Source: Paraburkholderia phenazinium
GTDB taxonomy: Bacteria; Pseudomonadota; Gammaproteobacteria; Burkholderiales; Burkholderiaceae
Direction of reading: 5' to 3'
Assembly: GCF_900142845.1 (NCBI RefSeq)
Contig: NZ_FSRU01000001.1
Location: 62,001-126,000 of the forward strand
DNA: 64,000 bases
The translations under genes were made by a program, and so were the position numbers. Below, in pieces: positions 52,792-60,802 of the stretch. Positions within the stretch are counted from its first letter, which is position 1. Every line of letters starts with the position of its first letter. The notes beneath the pieces are model-generated. The model was given only the letters and a program-made list of their open reading frames with translations, was not told where the DNA came from and searched no databases.

Positions 52792-54159
52792 TTGCCACCC
52801 CCTCACTGGAGTCCAATCATGGCTTACAAGGAATCACGCTTCTGGCATCCGCGCCAGCATCCGGTCGCAGCGGCAACGGGAAAGCCCGTGCGGATCGTTC
52901 GCGGCGAAGGCTGTTTTCTCTACGACGACACCGGCCGGCCATTGCTGGATGCGGTTGCATCGCTCTTTAACGTGTATGTCGGACACGGCCGCCGGGAGAT
53001 CAAGGAGGCGATCCTGCGCCAACTCGACGAGCTCGAGTACCACCCGGTCTTCGCCGGTTTCAGCCATCCGCGCGCAGAAGAACTGTCGGCGCGTCTGGTT
53101 GGGATGCTCGAACCCGAGGACATGCGGCGCGTGATCTTCGGTTCCGGCGGTTCGGACGCGGTCGAGGCCGCGTTGATGATCGCGCGGCAATACTGGAAGG
53201 TCGCCGGAGAACCCGAGCGCACCAAGTTCATCTCGTTGAAGCAGAGTTATCACGGTTCGCACTTCGGCGGCAGTTCGGTGACCGGCAACACCGCGTACCG
53301 GCGCAACTACGAGCCGGTGCTCGCCGGCTGCTTTCACGTCGAGACGCCGTGGATCTACCGCAACCCGTTCACACACGATCCCGAGGAGTTGGGGCGTACA
53401 TGCGCCGCGCTGCTCGAGCGTGAGATTGTGTTTCAGGGCCCCGGCACGGTTGCGGCGTTCATCGCGGAACCGGTGCAGGCTACCGGCGGCATCATCGTGC
53501 CGCCCGCGAACTACTGGCCGCTCGTGCGGGAAGTCTGCAACCGCCACGGTGTGCTGTTGATCGCCGATGAAGTCGTGACCGGCTTCGGGCGCACCGGCGC
53601 GCTGTTCGGCAGTCGCGGCTGGGGCGTCGCGCCGGACATCATGTGCTTTGCGAAAGGAGTGTCCTCGGGATACCTGCCGCTGGGTGCAACGCTTGTCAAC
53701 CGGCGTATCGAGGAAGCGTTCGCCGGGAATCCCGGCGCTGCGGGCACGCTGATGCACGGCTACACCTACGCGGGTCACCCCATCGTCTGTGCAGCGGCGC
53801 TTGCGAACCTGCAGATCGTGATTGACGAAAATCTCACGGCCAATGCCGCGCAGCAAGGCGCATATCTGCTCGAACGCCTGCAGCCGCTGGTGGATCGTTA
53901 CCCCGTGGTCGGCGACGTGCGGGGCAAGGGGCTGCTAGTCGGCATCGATCTGGTGAAAAGCAAGGAAACGCGCGAGCCGATCGATCCCGCAGACGGCTAC
54001 GGCGCCGCGCTGGCGGAAGCCACGCGCGAAGCAGGCGTGCTGATTCGCTCGCTCGGCAACCGGCTCGCAATCGCACCGCCGCTGATCATCGACCGCGCTC
54101 AAGTGGACATGATCGTCGCGGCAATCGAGCACGCATTCGAGCGCGTGCGGCGCGACTGA
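52792..54159 (+). CDS. hamG: Class III PLP aminotransferase (HamG-like)
   Basis: 455 aa fold-type I PLP enzyme of the class III group. GSGGSDAVEAALMIARQYW (about 113-131), FIAEPVQATGGIIVPP, IADEVVTGFGRTG and the PLP Lys in FAKGVSSGYLPLGA are typical. In hamFG it is thought to provide the amine that is acylated by HamF. RBS is within the 12-bp gap from hamF (CTGGAG). Full length. Name from synteny. Confidence 0.85.
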   Translation: MPPPHWSPIMAYKESRFWHPRQHPVAAATGKPVRIVRGEGCFLYDDTGRPLLDAVASLFNVYVGHGRREIKEAILRQLDELEYHPVFAGFSHPRAEELSARLVGMLEPEDMRRVIFGSGGSDAVEAALMIARQYWKVAGEPERTKFISLKQSYHGSHFGGSSVTGNTAYRRNYEPVLAGCFHVETPWIYRNPFTHDPEELGRTCAALLEREIVFQGPGTVAAFIAEPVQATGGIIVPPANYWPLVREVCNRHGVLLIADEVVTGFGRTGALFGSRGWGVAPDIMCFAKGVSSGYLPLGATLVNRRIEEAFAGNPGAAGTLMHGYTYAGHPIVCAAALANLQIVIDENLTANAAQQGAYLLERLQPLVDRYPVVGDVRGKGLLVGIDLVKSKETREPIDPADGYGAALAEATREAGVLIRSLGNRLAIAPPLIIDRAQVDMIVAAIEHAFERVRRD

Positions 54160-54166
54160 GTCCGCG

Positions 54167-54194
54167 TGCGCCGGGGTCGGGCCGATCCGGCGCA
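54167..54194. terminator. Hairpin between hamG and convergent araC
   Basis: TGCGCCGG (54167-54174) pairs perfectly with CCGGCGCA (54187-54194) around a 12-nt loop, 8 bp after the hamG stop. There is no U-tract, so it is a weak or Rho-assisted terminator that could serve both converging genes. Confidence 0.4.
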
Positions 54195-54253
54195 AGACAC
54201 ACCGCCCGAAGCGCAGGATGGGTACGCCGCGCGACGGGCAGCGTGCAATGCGA

Positions 54254-55081
54254 TCAGCCCGGCGAGCCGTTCGGCGTGTCGAAGTACTGGCTCGGCGACA
54301 CGCCGAAGGTGCGCCTGAACGTCGCCGCGTAAGTCGTGGCGCTGCGATAGCCGACCTGATGCGCCGCCTGGGTAACCCGGCCGCCGCTTGCCAGAAGCAC
54401 AAGCGACATCGACATACGGAGCTGCTGACGCCATGCCGCAACGCTCATGCCGGTCTCGCTGCGAAAGAGACGAGCCAGATGTCGCGGGCTTAAGGCCACG
54501 TCGCGGGCGAGCGAATCGAGTGGCTGCTCGCAATGCGGTTCGCGCTGCAAGCGCTCGCACAGCTTGACGAGCCGGCGGTCCTCGGGCATCGGCAGGCTGA
54601 GCGGCGTCTGCGACAGCATCTGCAGTTCCTGGGCGATCAGCACAGCGCATGCGTTCTCGCCTGGTGTACCGGAGTCGAGAATCTCATCGTAGACGCGCGG
54701 CGCGAGTTCTCGCAGCAACGGCGAGACCTTGACCGCGCAGACCTGCCACGGTAACGACACGCACAGCGTGGCGCCGAAGTAAAGCGAACAGAGCTCTGCG
54801 TTACCGACCACGCGCAGCGCATGCACCACCTGTGGCGGAATCCAGATTGCGCGCATGGGCGGCGCAATCCAGCGCGTACCCGCGACGTCCAGCACCAGGA
54901 CCCCGCTGCGCGCGAAGAGCAACTGACCATATGTATGGGCATGCGCTTCGTATTCGGTTTCGAAAACCTGCGGGGCACGCGTACGTGCCACGCTGCCGCT
55001 GACGCTTGGCCGGATTCCGGCAAACGCAAAGGTACGCGCCGGCGCGAGTCGCTCGGGCGACTTCTCGGGAAAATATGTCAT
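54254..55081 (-). CDS. AraC regulator next to the ham cluster
   Basis: 275 aa. A cupin sensor (about 25-110; YEAHAHTYGQLLFARSGVLVLDV, WIPPQVVHALRV) precedes two helix-turn-helix units (about 175-270; LDSLARDVALSPRHLARLFRSETGMSVAAWRQQLR, VTQAAHQVGYRSATTYAATFRRTFGVSPSQYF). ATG 55081 has AGGA 8 nt upstream. It is downstream of the class V aminotransferase gene on the same strand (109-bp gap) and convergent to hamG. It may control either operon. Confidence 0.88.
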   Translation of the reverse strand: MTYFPEKSPERLAPARTFAFAGIRPSVSGSVARTRAPQVFETEYEAHAHTYGQLLFARSGVLVLDVAGTRWIAPPMRAIWIPPQVVHALRVVGNAELCSLYFGATLCVSLPWQVCAVKVSPLLRELAPRVYDEILDSGTPGENACAVLIAQELQMLSQTPLSLPMPEDRRLVKLCERLQREPHCEQPLDSLARDVALSPRHLARLFRSETGMSVAAWRQQLRMSMSLVLLASGGRVTQAAHQVGYRSATTYAATFRRTFGVSPSQYFDTPNGSPG

Positions 55082-55190
55082 GAGGCGTTTCCTGATGGGG
55101 CTGATGAGAGTTGCGTGGACAACAGCAGACGGCGGCACGCGAACACGCCCGCGCTGCCGCGACGTGGCCTGTGCCTGTGCCTGTGTGCGG

Positions 55191-56486
55191 CTATTCGGGT
55201 TGCACCTCGGGTTCCTCCGCCGGCACGCTCGCGTCCCGCATGCGCGTGTAGCCGGACGGAGGATTCGGCAGCAATCGCACGCGGCCAGACGCTGCGTCGT
55301 TAAGGAGCCGCTTCGTGACAGCAAGCGCGGCGGCGAGATCCGCCTCGTAGTGCTGCTCGGCGAGGGCCGCCGCGAGCGCCCGCAAGGTGCGCAGCAGATT
55401 CGGCGCACGGCACTGCTCGGCCATTTGCCCAATTCGCACGATGTCGAGACCGAACGCGCCCGATATGTCGACGCCCGACTCGCGACTCATCGATTCACGC
55501 AGCGCACGCGCATCGACACCGTCCGGCAGACGCACGCCAAGCACTGTCTGCAAGCGCACGCCTGGCTCGACCGCGAACGAGAGGCCGAGTGCGCGCAAGC
55601 CGGCCTGCAACGCATGAGAGCAACGCCGGTGCCGCAGGAAACGCTCATCCGGTGTTTCCTCACAATACAGCCGCAGCGCTTCATGAAGTGCGAGGATCCC
55701 CGGCACCGGCGCCGTATAGTGATAGGCACGCCGCAACCAGAAATCCGCTGCGAGCCGAGCGTCGAGACACCAGTGCGCCGAGGCTTCGCGACGCGCTTCG
55801 ATGCGAGCGCACGCGCGCGGCGAGAACGCGACCAGCGCCACACCGGGAATCGCGCCCAATGCCTTCTGTCCTCCCACGACGGCGGCGTCGATGTGCCAGT
55901 CCGCCATCTGGAACGGCATCGCGCCCAGGGTACAAACGGCATCGACCAGAACAAGGCAGCCTTGTGCCCGCGCAATTCTGCAGATTTCCGGCAATGCGGT
56001 GTTATGCACAGTGTGCGAAGTCTCACCGTGACAGATTGTCAACACGCCATAGCGACCGCGGCGCAGTTCGCGAGCGACGTCGTCGGCAGCGGCGGCATGA
56101 AATGGCGGTGTTGTGAGTCGGACCACGTCGCCCCCCGCACGCGCAGCCATCTCCGCGATCCGCATGCCGAAGTGGCCATTGCAGACGGACAGCACACGCG
56201 TCGCGGGCGTGACCAGATTCGACACGGCCATCTCGAGGCCCGCCGAAGCGGGGCCCGCCACGCCGAGAATCGTTGCGTCGGAACTCTGGAACAGATATGC
56301 CCCCATCTGCATAACCTGCTCCAGCACGGTATCCATCGTGCTGCCGAGGTGATTGATCATCAGCGTGTTCGCGCGGGCGACGGAATCGGCAAGCGGCACG
56401 GGTCCCGCACCCATCAGGAGCGGCAGTTCGCCGGCGAGCAGATCGTCGACCCGTACGATGTCGTGTACAGACTTGAATCCCAGCAT
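55191..56486 (-). CDS. Class V PLP aminotransferase (alanine-glyoxylate/pyridoxamine-pyruvate type)
   Basis: 431 aa fold-type I enzyme. GPVPLADSVARANTLMINHLGSTMDTVLEQV resembles the N-terminus of alanine-glyoxylate and pyridoxamine-pyruvate transaminases; VLVDAVCTLGAMPFQMADWHIDAAVVGGQKALGA contains the PLP Asp and Lys. A C-terminal extension of about 50 residues (380-431) is not usual. GGAGA fixes ATG 56486. The promoter region holds a perfect lux-box-like palindrome 87 bp upstream, shared with the divergent luxR. Not a member of published ham clusters as far as I recall. Confidence 0.87.
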   Translation of the reverse strand: MLGFKSVHDIVRVDDLLAGELPLLMGAGPVPLADSVARANTLMINHLGSTMDTVLEQVMQMGAYLFQSSDATILGVAGPASAGLEMAVSNLVTPATRVLSVCNGHFGMRIAEMAARAGGDVVRLTTPPFHAAAADDVARELRRGRYGVLTICHGETSHTVHNTALPEICRIARAQGCLVLVDAVCTLGAMPFQMADWHIDAAVVGGQKALGAIPGVALVAFSPRACARIEARREASAHWCLDARLAADFWLRRAYHYTAPVPGILALHEALRLYCEETPDERFLRHRRCSHALQAGLRALGLSFAVEPGVRLQTVLGVRLPDGVDARALRESMSRESGVDISGAFGLDIVRIGQMAEQCRAPNLLRTLRALAAALAEQHYEADLAAALAVTKRLLNDAASGRVRLLPNPPSGYTRMRDASVPAEEPEVQPE

Positions 56487-56573
56487 TCCATATCTCCGGC
56501 AGACGGTTAAAGAAGGAGGGCGTCGCATCACTCACAGGTAGCAGATTGAACACGTATTTCCACTACAACAAAA

Positions 56574-56589
56574 CTGTCCTTTAGGACAG
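56574..56589. promoter_or_regulatory. Perfect lux-box-like palindrome
   Basis: CTGTCCT-TT-AGGACAG is a perfect dyad with the CTGT-N8-ACAG form of the Vibrio lux box and the CT-N12-AG form of Las/Rhl boxes. It lies 87 bp from the aminotransferase start and 69 bp from the LuxR start, the expected distance for a quorum-sensing activator. It is the best regulator site in the window. Confidence 0.75.
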
Positions 56590-56658
56590 GCCCACGGCCG
56601 GCATCGTCGAACGCCGCTTGCGTTGAGAGCCGCAGCCGTGCTCTACGAGAGATACAAC

Positions 56659-57372
56659 ATGGACACGCTGGATGAGGTTTTCGAGCAGTTGCAGCACCAG
56701 CAAAACGCCGAAGACGCGTTTGCGGTAATCAGGAATGCGGCCGCGGCACTAGGCTTTCCCTACTGCACGTATGGGCGGCGCAGCGCGATGCCGTTGGCGC
56801 GGCCCGAGGTGCAAATCCTGAGCAATTACCCGGTGGCGTGGCAGCAGCGTTATATCGAACGCGGTTACGCGGCGCGAGACCCGTCTGTACGCCGCGCCGC
56901 CCGAGCGAAGCAACCGGTCATCTGGCAAGCTAAAGAGGAATCCGAAGAATTGCAGTTCTGGGATGAAGCGGTGAGCTTCGGTCTGCGGTACGGCTGGGCG
57001 CAAGCGAGCTACGATTGCTCGTCGAATCTCGGCCTGCTGAGTCTCGTGCGCGAAACGGAACCCATCACGCTAGCCGAAGTGCGGAGCCGACGGGCGGCAT
57101 GTGCAGCGCTCGCCGAGGCTGCCCATTTGCACCTGATGCCGCTACTCGCAGGCGCCCCGCCGATCGCATTGACGGCGGACCGCTTGACGTCGCGTGAGCG
57201 CGAGGTGCTGACATGGACCGCTGATGGCAAGACCGCGTTCGAAATCGGCCAGATCCTCGGCACAGCCGAGCGGACCGTCAAGTTTCATCTACAGAACGCG
57301 GTCGTCAAACTGGACGCAAGAAACAAGACCCATGCGGCGACGAAAGCGCTATTGCTGGGATGGCTGGTTTGA
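56659..57372 (+). CDS. LuxR-type AHL receptor/transcription factor (solo in window)
   Basis: 237 aa. The autoinducer-binding domain (about 10-160) keeps the TraR pocket residues W61, Y65, D74 and W89 (TraR W57, Y61, D70, W85). The LuxR helix-turn-helix (about 172-232) has LTSREREVLTWTADGKTAFEIGQILGTAERTVKFHLQNAVVKL. ATG 56659 has GAGAGA 6 nt upstream. No luxI gene is present in the window, so it is either a solo or pairs with a distant synthase. It is divergent from the class V aminotransferase and probably binds the intervening lux box. Confidence 0.92.
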   Translation: MDTLDEVFEQLQHQQNAEDAFAVIRNAAAALGFPYCTYGRRSAMPLARPEVQILSNYPVAWQQRYIERGYAARDPSVRRAARAKQPVIWQAKEESEELQFWDEAVSFGLRYGWAQASYDCSSNLGLLSLVRETEPITLAEVRSRRAACAALAEAAHLHLMPLLAGAPPIALTADRLTSREREVLTWTADGKTAFEIGQILGTAERTVKFHLQNAVVKLDARNKTHAATKALLLGWLV

Positions 57373-57394
57373 GCAGCAACGGAGATCGGGTATC

Positions 57395-57928
57395 TCACCG
57401 GTCAAACCGATACAGGATCGCGTTGCAGTCTTCGATGTACAGGTCGTGAACGGCATAGTCGCCCTCGGACACCAGCGGGATCACCTTTGCCCAAAAGGCA
57501 GCCGCGCCCAGATTTTCCTTGACGTGCCATATCTGCCACGCGCCGGGGAATCGGGTCAGCAGGTCGGACACGACCTGCTTGCCCACGCCGAGACCGCGAA
57601 AACGCCGCGACACGAAGAAGTAACCGATGTTGTGCTTCGCCCCTGCAGCATGAACCTCGTCATCGACGATGACGAAACCGGCGACCTCTCCATCCACGAG
57701 TATGAGAAACGGAGACGTTGTGGCGCTCGCTAAATAGTCGAGCTTAGGGCGAAGCGCAAAGAAGCCGTCTTCGGCGAACGGAAGCGGAATCCATTCGCTG
57801 AAGTCGTAGTTATAGAACTGCATCAGGTTCACGATGCGTTGATGGTCTGGTGTTCCCGCCAGTTTCAATTCGATGTTTGGCATAGTCGGCTGCGCGTCTG
57901 AATCCATGATATTACCCGTGCGATCCAT
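57395..57928 (-). CDS. GNAT acetyltransferase
   Basis: 177 aa. The acetyl-CoA segment NIGYFFVSRRFRGLGVGKQVVSDLLTRFPGAWQIWHVKENLGAAAFWAKV is characteristic. The EWIPLPFAEDGFFALRPKLDYL and LILVDGEVAGFVIVDDEVH parts form the N-terminal half. Acceptor unknown. It follows the ketopantoate-reductase-like gene by 21 bp and may be the last gene of the hpa-like operon. Starts at 57907 and 57883 are also possible. Convergent with luxR. Confidence 0.82.
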   Translation of the reverse strand: MDRTGNIMDSDAQPTMPNIELKLAGTPDHQRIVNLMQFYNYDFSEWIPLPFAEDGFFALRPKLDYLASATTSPFLILVDGEVAGFVIVDDEVHAAGAKHNIGYFFVSRRFRGLGVGKQVVSDLLTRFPGAWQIWHVKENLGAAAFWAKVIPLVSEGDYAVHDLYIEDCNAILYRFDR

Positions 57929-57949
57929 GCCAAGTCACGACCGGTCGAA

Positions 57950-58939
57950 TCAGACTGCCTCCGGATAAAGGCCATGCACCCGCGCAAAGAGCCGGGACAA
58001 GCCGAGCAGCGCGTCGATGTTCTGCGTCGCGATCTCCAGTCCACGTCCGATCTCCTGCACCACCGCGACGAGGCTATCGAGTTCGATCGTGCGGCCCGCT
58101 TCGACGTCCTGAAGCATCGAGGTCCGAAATGCGCCAAGCTTCGCGGTAATCGCATGACGGTCCTGCGGCGTCTGCTCGATCGTGCAGCCAATCCGCGCGC
58201 CGATCGCAGCCGCCTCGACCATCGCGGCCGAGCAGAACGCCCGGACGAGCGGATCGGCGAGCACCCGGTCCGTCGTTGCGCCGGTGATGGCGGAAATGGG
58301 GTTGATCGTCATGTTCCCCCATAGCTTGTACCAGATGTCACGCCGGATATTGTCCGAATGCGTGACGTCAAAGCCCGCGCCGCGCAGCACATCGACCGCC
58401 TCCGCAACCCGCGGGCTATGTCCGCCTTGCGCCGCACCGACGATGAGGCCACGCCCCATCCTGTGCTCAACGACTCCGGGCTGCGCCGTCGACGCGCTTG
58501 CGTGCACCACGCAGCCGACGACCTGCTCGTCGCGCATACTCGCCGATAACACGCCGTCCGGGTCGACCGATCGCAGAGGACGATGCTCGAAACCCGCGAC
58601 GCCATGACAGAACCACCAGGGCACGCCGTTCATCGCGGGCATGACGAGCGTTTCAGGGCCGATCAACGGCGTGAGCCGCGGCATCAGTTCCGGCAGCGCC
58701 TGACCCTTTACCGCAATGACGACGACATCCTGTACGCCAAGACTGCGGGCATCATTCTCGGCTCGCACTCGCGCGTGCGTCTCGGCGCCGGCATGGCGAA
58801 CCCGCCAGCCATGCGCTTGCAGCGCAGCCAGCGCCGCTCCGCGCGCAAGCACGCTCACGTCGGCACGGCCGGCCGCCGCCAGATGCACACCGATCAACCC
58901 GCCGATCGCGCCGGCACCCACAATGCAAATTTTCACGTT
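57950..58939 (-). CDS. 2-dehydropantoate 2-reductase family protein (PanE/ApbA-like)
   Basis: 329 aa. N-terminal Rossmann fold with IVGAGAIGGLIG (6-17) and a C-terminal helical domain containing KLWGNMTINPISAITGATTDRV, the substrate region with its Lys-Asn pair. PanE reduces ketopantoate with NADPH, but family members also act on other 2-oxo acids. Its place 22 bp after a FAH-family gene in a homoprotocatechuate operon suggests a pathway-related reduction rather than pantothenate synthesis. ATG 58939; a GTG 21 nt upstream is possible. Confidence 0.85.
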   Translation of the reverse strand, partial: NVKICIVGAGAIGGLIGVHLAAAGRADVSVLARGAALAALQAHGWRVRHAGAETHARVRAENDARSLGVQDVVVIAVKGQALPELMPRLTPLIGPETLVMPAMNGVPWWFCHGVAGFEHRPLRSVDPDGVLSASMRDEQVVGCVVHASASTAQPGVVEHRMGRGLIVGAAQGGHSPRVAEAVDVLRGAGFDVTHSDNIRRDIWYKLWGNMTINPISAITGATTDRVLADPLVRAFCSAAMVEAAAIGARIGCTIEQTPQDRHAITAKLGAFRTSMLQDVEAGRTIELDSLVAVVQEIGRGLEIATQNIDALLGLSRLFARVHGLYPEAV

Positions 58940-58961
58940 CATTCCCGAATGTAGATTCACT

Positions 58962-59915
58962 TCAGCCGCGCTTGCGCGCAGCCGCTTCCCGGTAGTTGGC
59001 CTTGAGCCACTCGGGGACCCGCTCGTCGAAACCGAGCGCGACGCGGCGCACCTCCGCGCTATCGGTCGGTTGATGGCCTACTCCCAGTGCACTGGCACGC
59101 GGCGCCTCAAGCGCCTCCACCCATCCGCCAAGCCGCCCCACGCCAGTGATTTCGCACTCCACATAATCGCCGGGATCCACCGAACGGGAATGACAAGGTG
59201 TACCCATCAAGATCGCGTCGCCCGGCAACAGCGTGATGTGGCGCGCGATATCGGCGATCACGTAGTGGGGGCCCCAGATCGTTTCTTCGCCGATCCGCGC
59301 TTCCTGCACGACGAGCCCGTTGCGGTAGGTACGCAGCGTCTGCTCCAGGAGATTCACGCCCCGCACGAGTCCAGGCCCGATCGGCAGCAGCGTATCCGCG
59401 CCCTTCACGCGCAGCATCGACCCTTGATCCGTGTCGCGGAAGTCCTGCAGGCCCATATCAAGCGCCGGACAGAAACCTTCGATGTAATCCCACGCTTCAT
59501 CAGGCAATACATTGCGGCAGGTCTTGCCGATCACGACGGCATATTCGCCCTCGTAGTTCAGATACCTGCAATCGGCGGGTTTGAGTATCTGTCCGTCGTG
59601 CCCGTTCAACGCGGTGGGCGGCTTCGTAAAATAGGTCGGCGCATCGGTCGGTCGCGGCTTGTTGCGCGTCTCGATGCTGCGCGAACTGTACGAGATGTGA
59701 ACCGCGATGATCTTGCTGGGCGACACAGGCGGCAAATGTGCAACGCCGGCAGGATCGACCACGCGCCCATCGTCGAGCCGCAGCAGGCCGGCGTCCGCGC
59801 CCGCTTCGATCAACGTGCCCCAGAACGCGCTACCGCCGATCAGAATGCAACGGCGTTCAACACGCGGCCCACACATCACGGCGGGCAGCTCCTTCAACGG
59901 GAATTCGAAGCTCAT
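58962..59915 (-). CDS. hpaG: Fumarylacetoacetate hydrolase-family isomerase/decarboxylase (HpaG-like)
   Basis: 317 aa with one FAH domain. PTYFTKPPTALNGHDGQI and NYEGEYAVVIGKTCRNV supply the E-x-E metal ligands, and FCPALDMGLQDFRD a further acidic ligand. In homoprotocatechuate degradation HpaG decarboxylates and isomerises the ring-cleavage acid to 2-oxohept-4-ene-1,7-dioate. HpaG of E. coli has two FAH halves; this copy has one recognisable half plus a 70-residue N-terminal extension, so assignment is by context. ATG 59915 overlaps the dioxygenase stop by 4 bp. Confidence 0.78.
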   Translation of the reverse strand: MSFEFPLKELPAVMCGPRVERRCILIGGSAFWGTLIEAGADAGLLRLDDGRVVDPAGVAHLPPVSPSKIIAVHISYSSRSIETRNKPRPTDAPTYFTKPPTALNGHDGQILKPADCRYLNYEGEYAVVIGKTCRNVLPDEAWDYIEGFCPALDMGLQDFRDTDQGSMLRVKGADTLLPIGPGLVRGVNLLEQTLRTYRNGLVVQEARIGEETIWGPHYVIADIARHITLLPGDAILMGTPCHSRSVDPGDYVECEITGVGRLGGWVEALEAPRASALGVGHQPTDSAEVRRVALGFDERVPEWLKANYREAAARKRG

Positions 59916-60790
59916 TCGTCGCCCCTCCGCTCCGTGTCGAACCACACGTGGACGTTGCCTGTGCCGCGCGCGTTCTCGTAGGCGGACAGGACCTCACCCT
60001 GCGCCTTGCACGCTCCGGCGCCCATCGCACCGATCATCTGCAGGTAGTGCGCGCCGAACGCTTCCCACGGTACGCGGCGATAATCCCGGTCCCAGTTCTC
60101 GACGATCAGGTCGTGACGGCCCTCTTTCATCAGTTCGATGGCCTGCTTGTCGCTGGCGATGTTCGCAACACTCGAAACATTCGATTCATGAAAGATCCGC
60201 GGATGATTCGGCTTCCAGTCGATGCCGTTGAACCTGTGACTCAGCGCGCCGGACGCCAGCAGGAGCACGCGCAGATCGCTGCGCGCGATCGCTTCGCCGA
60301 TCACTTCGCCCGATTGCAGGAAATGACGCGGTTCGCAGTTCTGACATGAGCTCACCGTCACCACAGGCCACGCTTCCAGCTGCATCTGCTTGATCACGTT
60401 GATCGTCGGGTAGTGGCGCGGCAGATCCGGGTTGCCGATGGCACGCGATTGCACGCCCCGTTCCCGGGCCACGGCCTCGACGCTTCTCGCAAACCCGGGG
60501 TGGCCACGATATTCGTAAGGTACGCCGAACAGGTACCACGGCATCTCGTCGGAAATGTAGGTGCCACGGTAGGCACTGCCGGCATCGATCAGGTGATATC
60601 CCGTCGTGAACCAGTGGGAATCGAACAGCACCACGATATCCGGATTGGCGGCTGCAATCCTCTCGCGCACCCTGCGGTATCCCGCGATCAGATCCGAATC
60701 GGACCCGGCGCCCTGAAGCACGCGAAACTCCTCACACTGCATCAAGCCGGGATGGTGCGATACGATGGCCGCGCCGACGATCTGTCCCAT
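59912..60790 (-). CDS. hpaD: Class III extradiol ring-cleavage dioxygenase (LigB superfamily), probably homoprotocatechuate 2,3-dioxygenase
   Basis: 292 aa. The LigB-type fold shows H12/H13 (SHHP) and H59 (FDSHW) in the iron-ligand regions and the GALSHRFNG motif (GSLSHRF in E. coli HpaD). It should open the ring of 3,4-dihydroxyphenylacetate or a similar catechol between C2 and C3. Similarity to E. coli HpaD appears limited outside these motifs, so another catecholic acid is possible. It starts 12 bp after hpaE and couples to hpaG. Confidence 0.82.
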   Translation of the reverse strand: MGQIVGAAIVSHHPGLMQCEEFRVLQGAGSDSDLIAGYRRVRERIAAANPDIVVLFDSHWFTTGYHLIDAGSAYRGTYISDEMPWYLFGVPYEYRGHPGFARSVEAVARERGVQSRAIGNPDLPRHYPTINVIKQMQLEAWPVVTVSSCQNCEPRHFLQSGEVIGEAIARSDLRVLLLASGALSHRFNGIDWKPNHPRIFHESNVSSVANIASDKQAIELMKEGRHDLIVENWDRDYRRVPWEAFGAHYLQMIGAMGAGACKAQGEVLSAYENARGTGNVHVWFDTERRGDE

Positions 60791-60802
60791 GAAATCTCCT
60801 CC

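Noticed and set aside
51403..54159. Siderophore of gramibactin type
   Set aside because: Gramibactin uses large multi-module NRPS and a graminine pathway; here there is one A-PCP-R module with AurF and a lone C domain, which fits ham/mgo instead.
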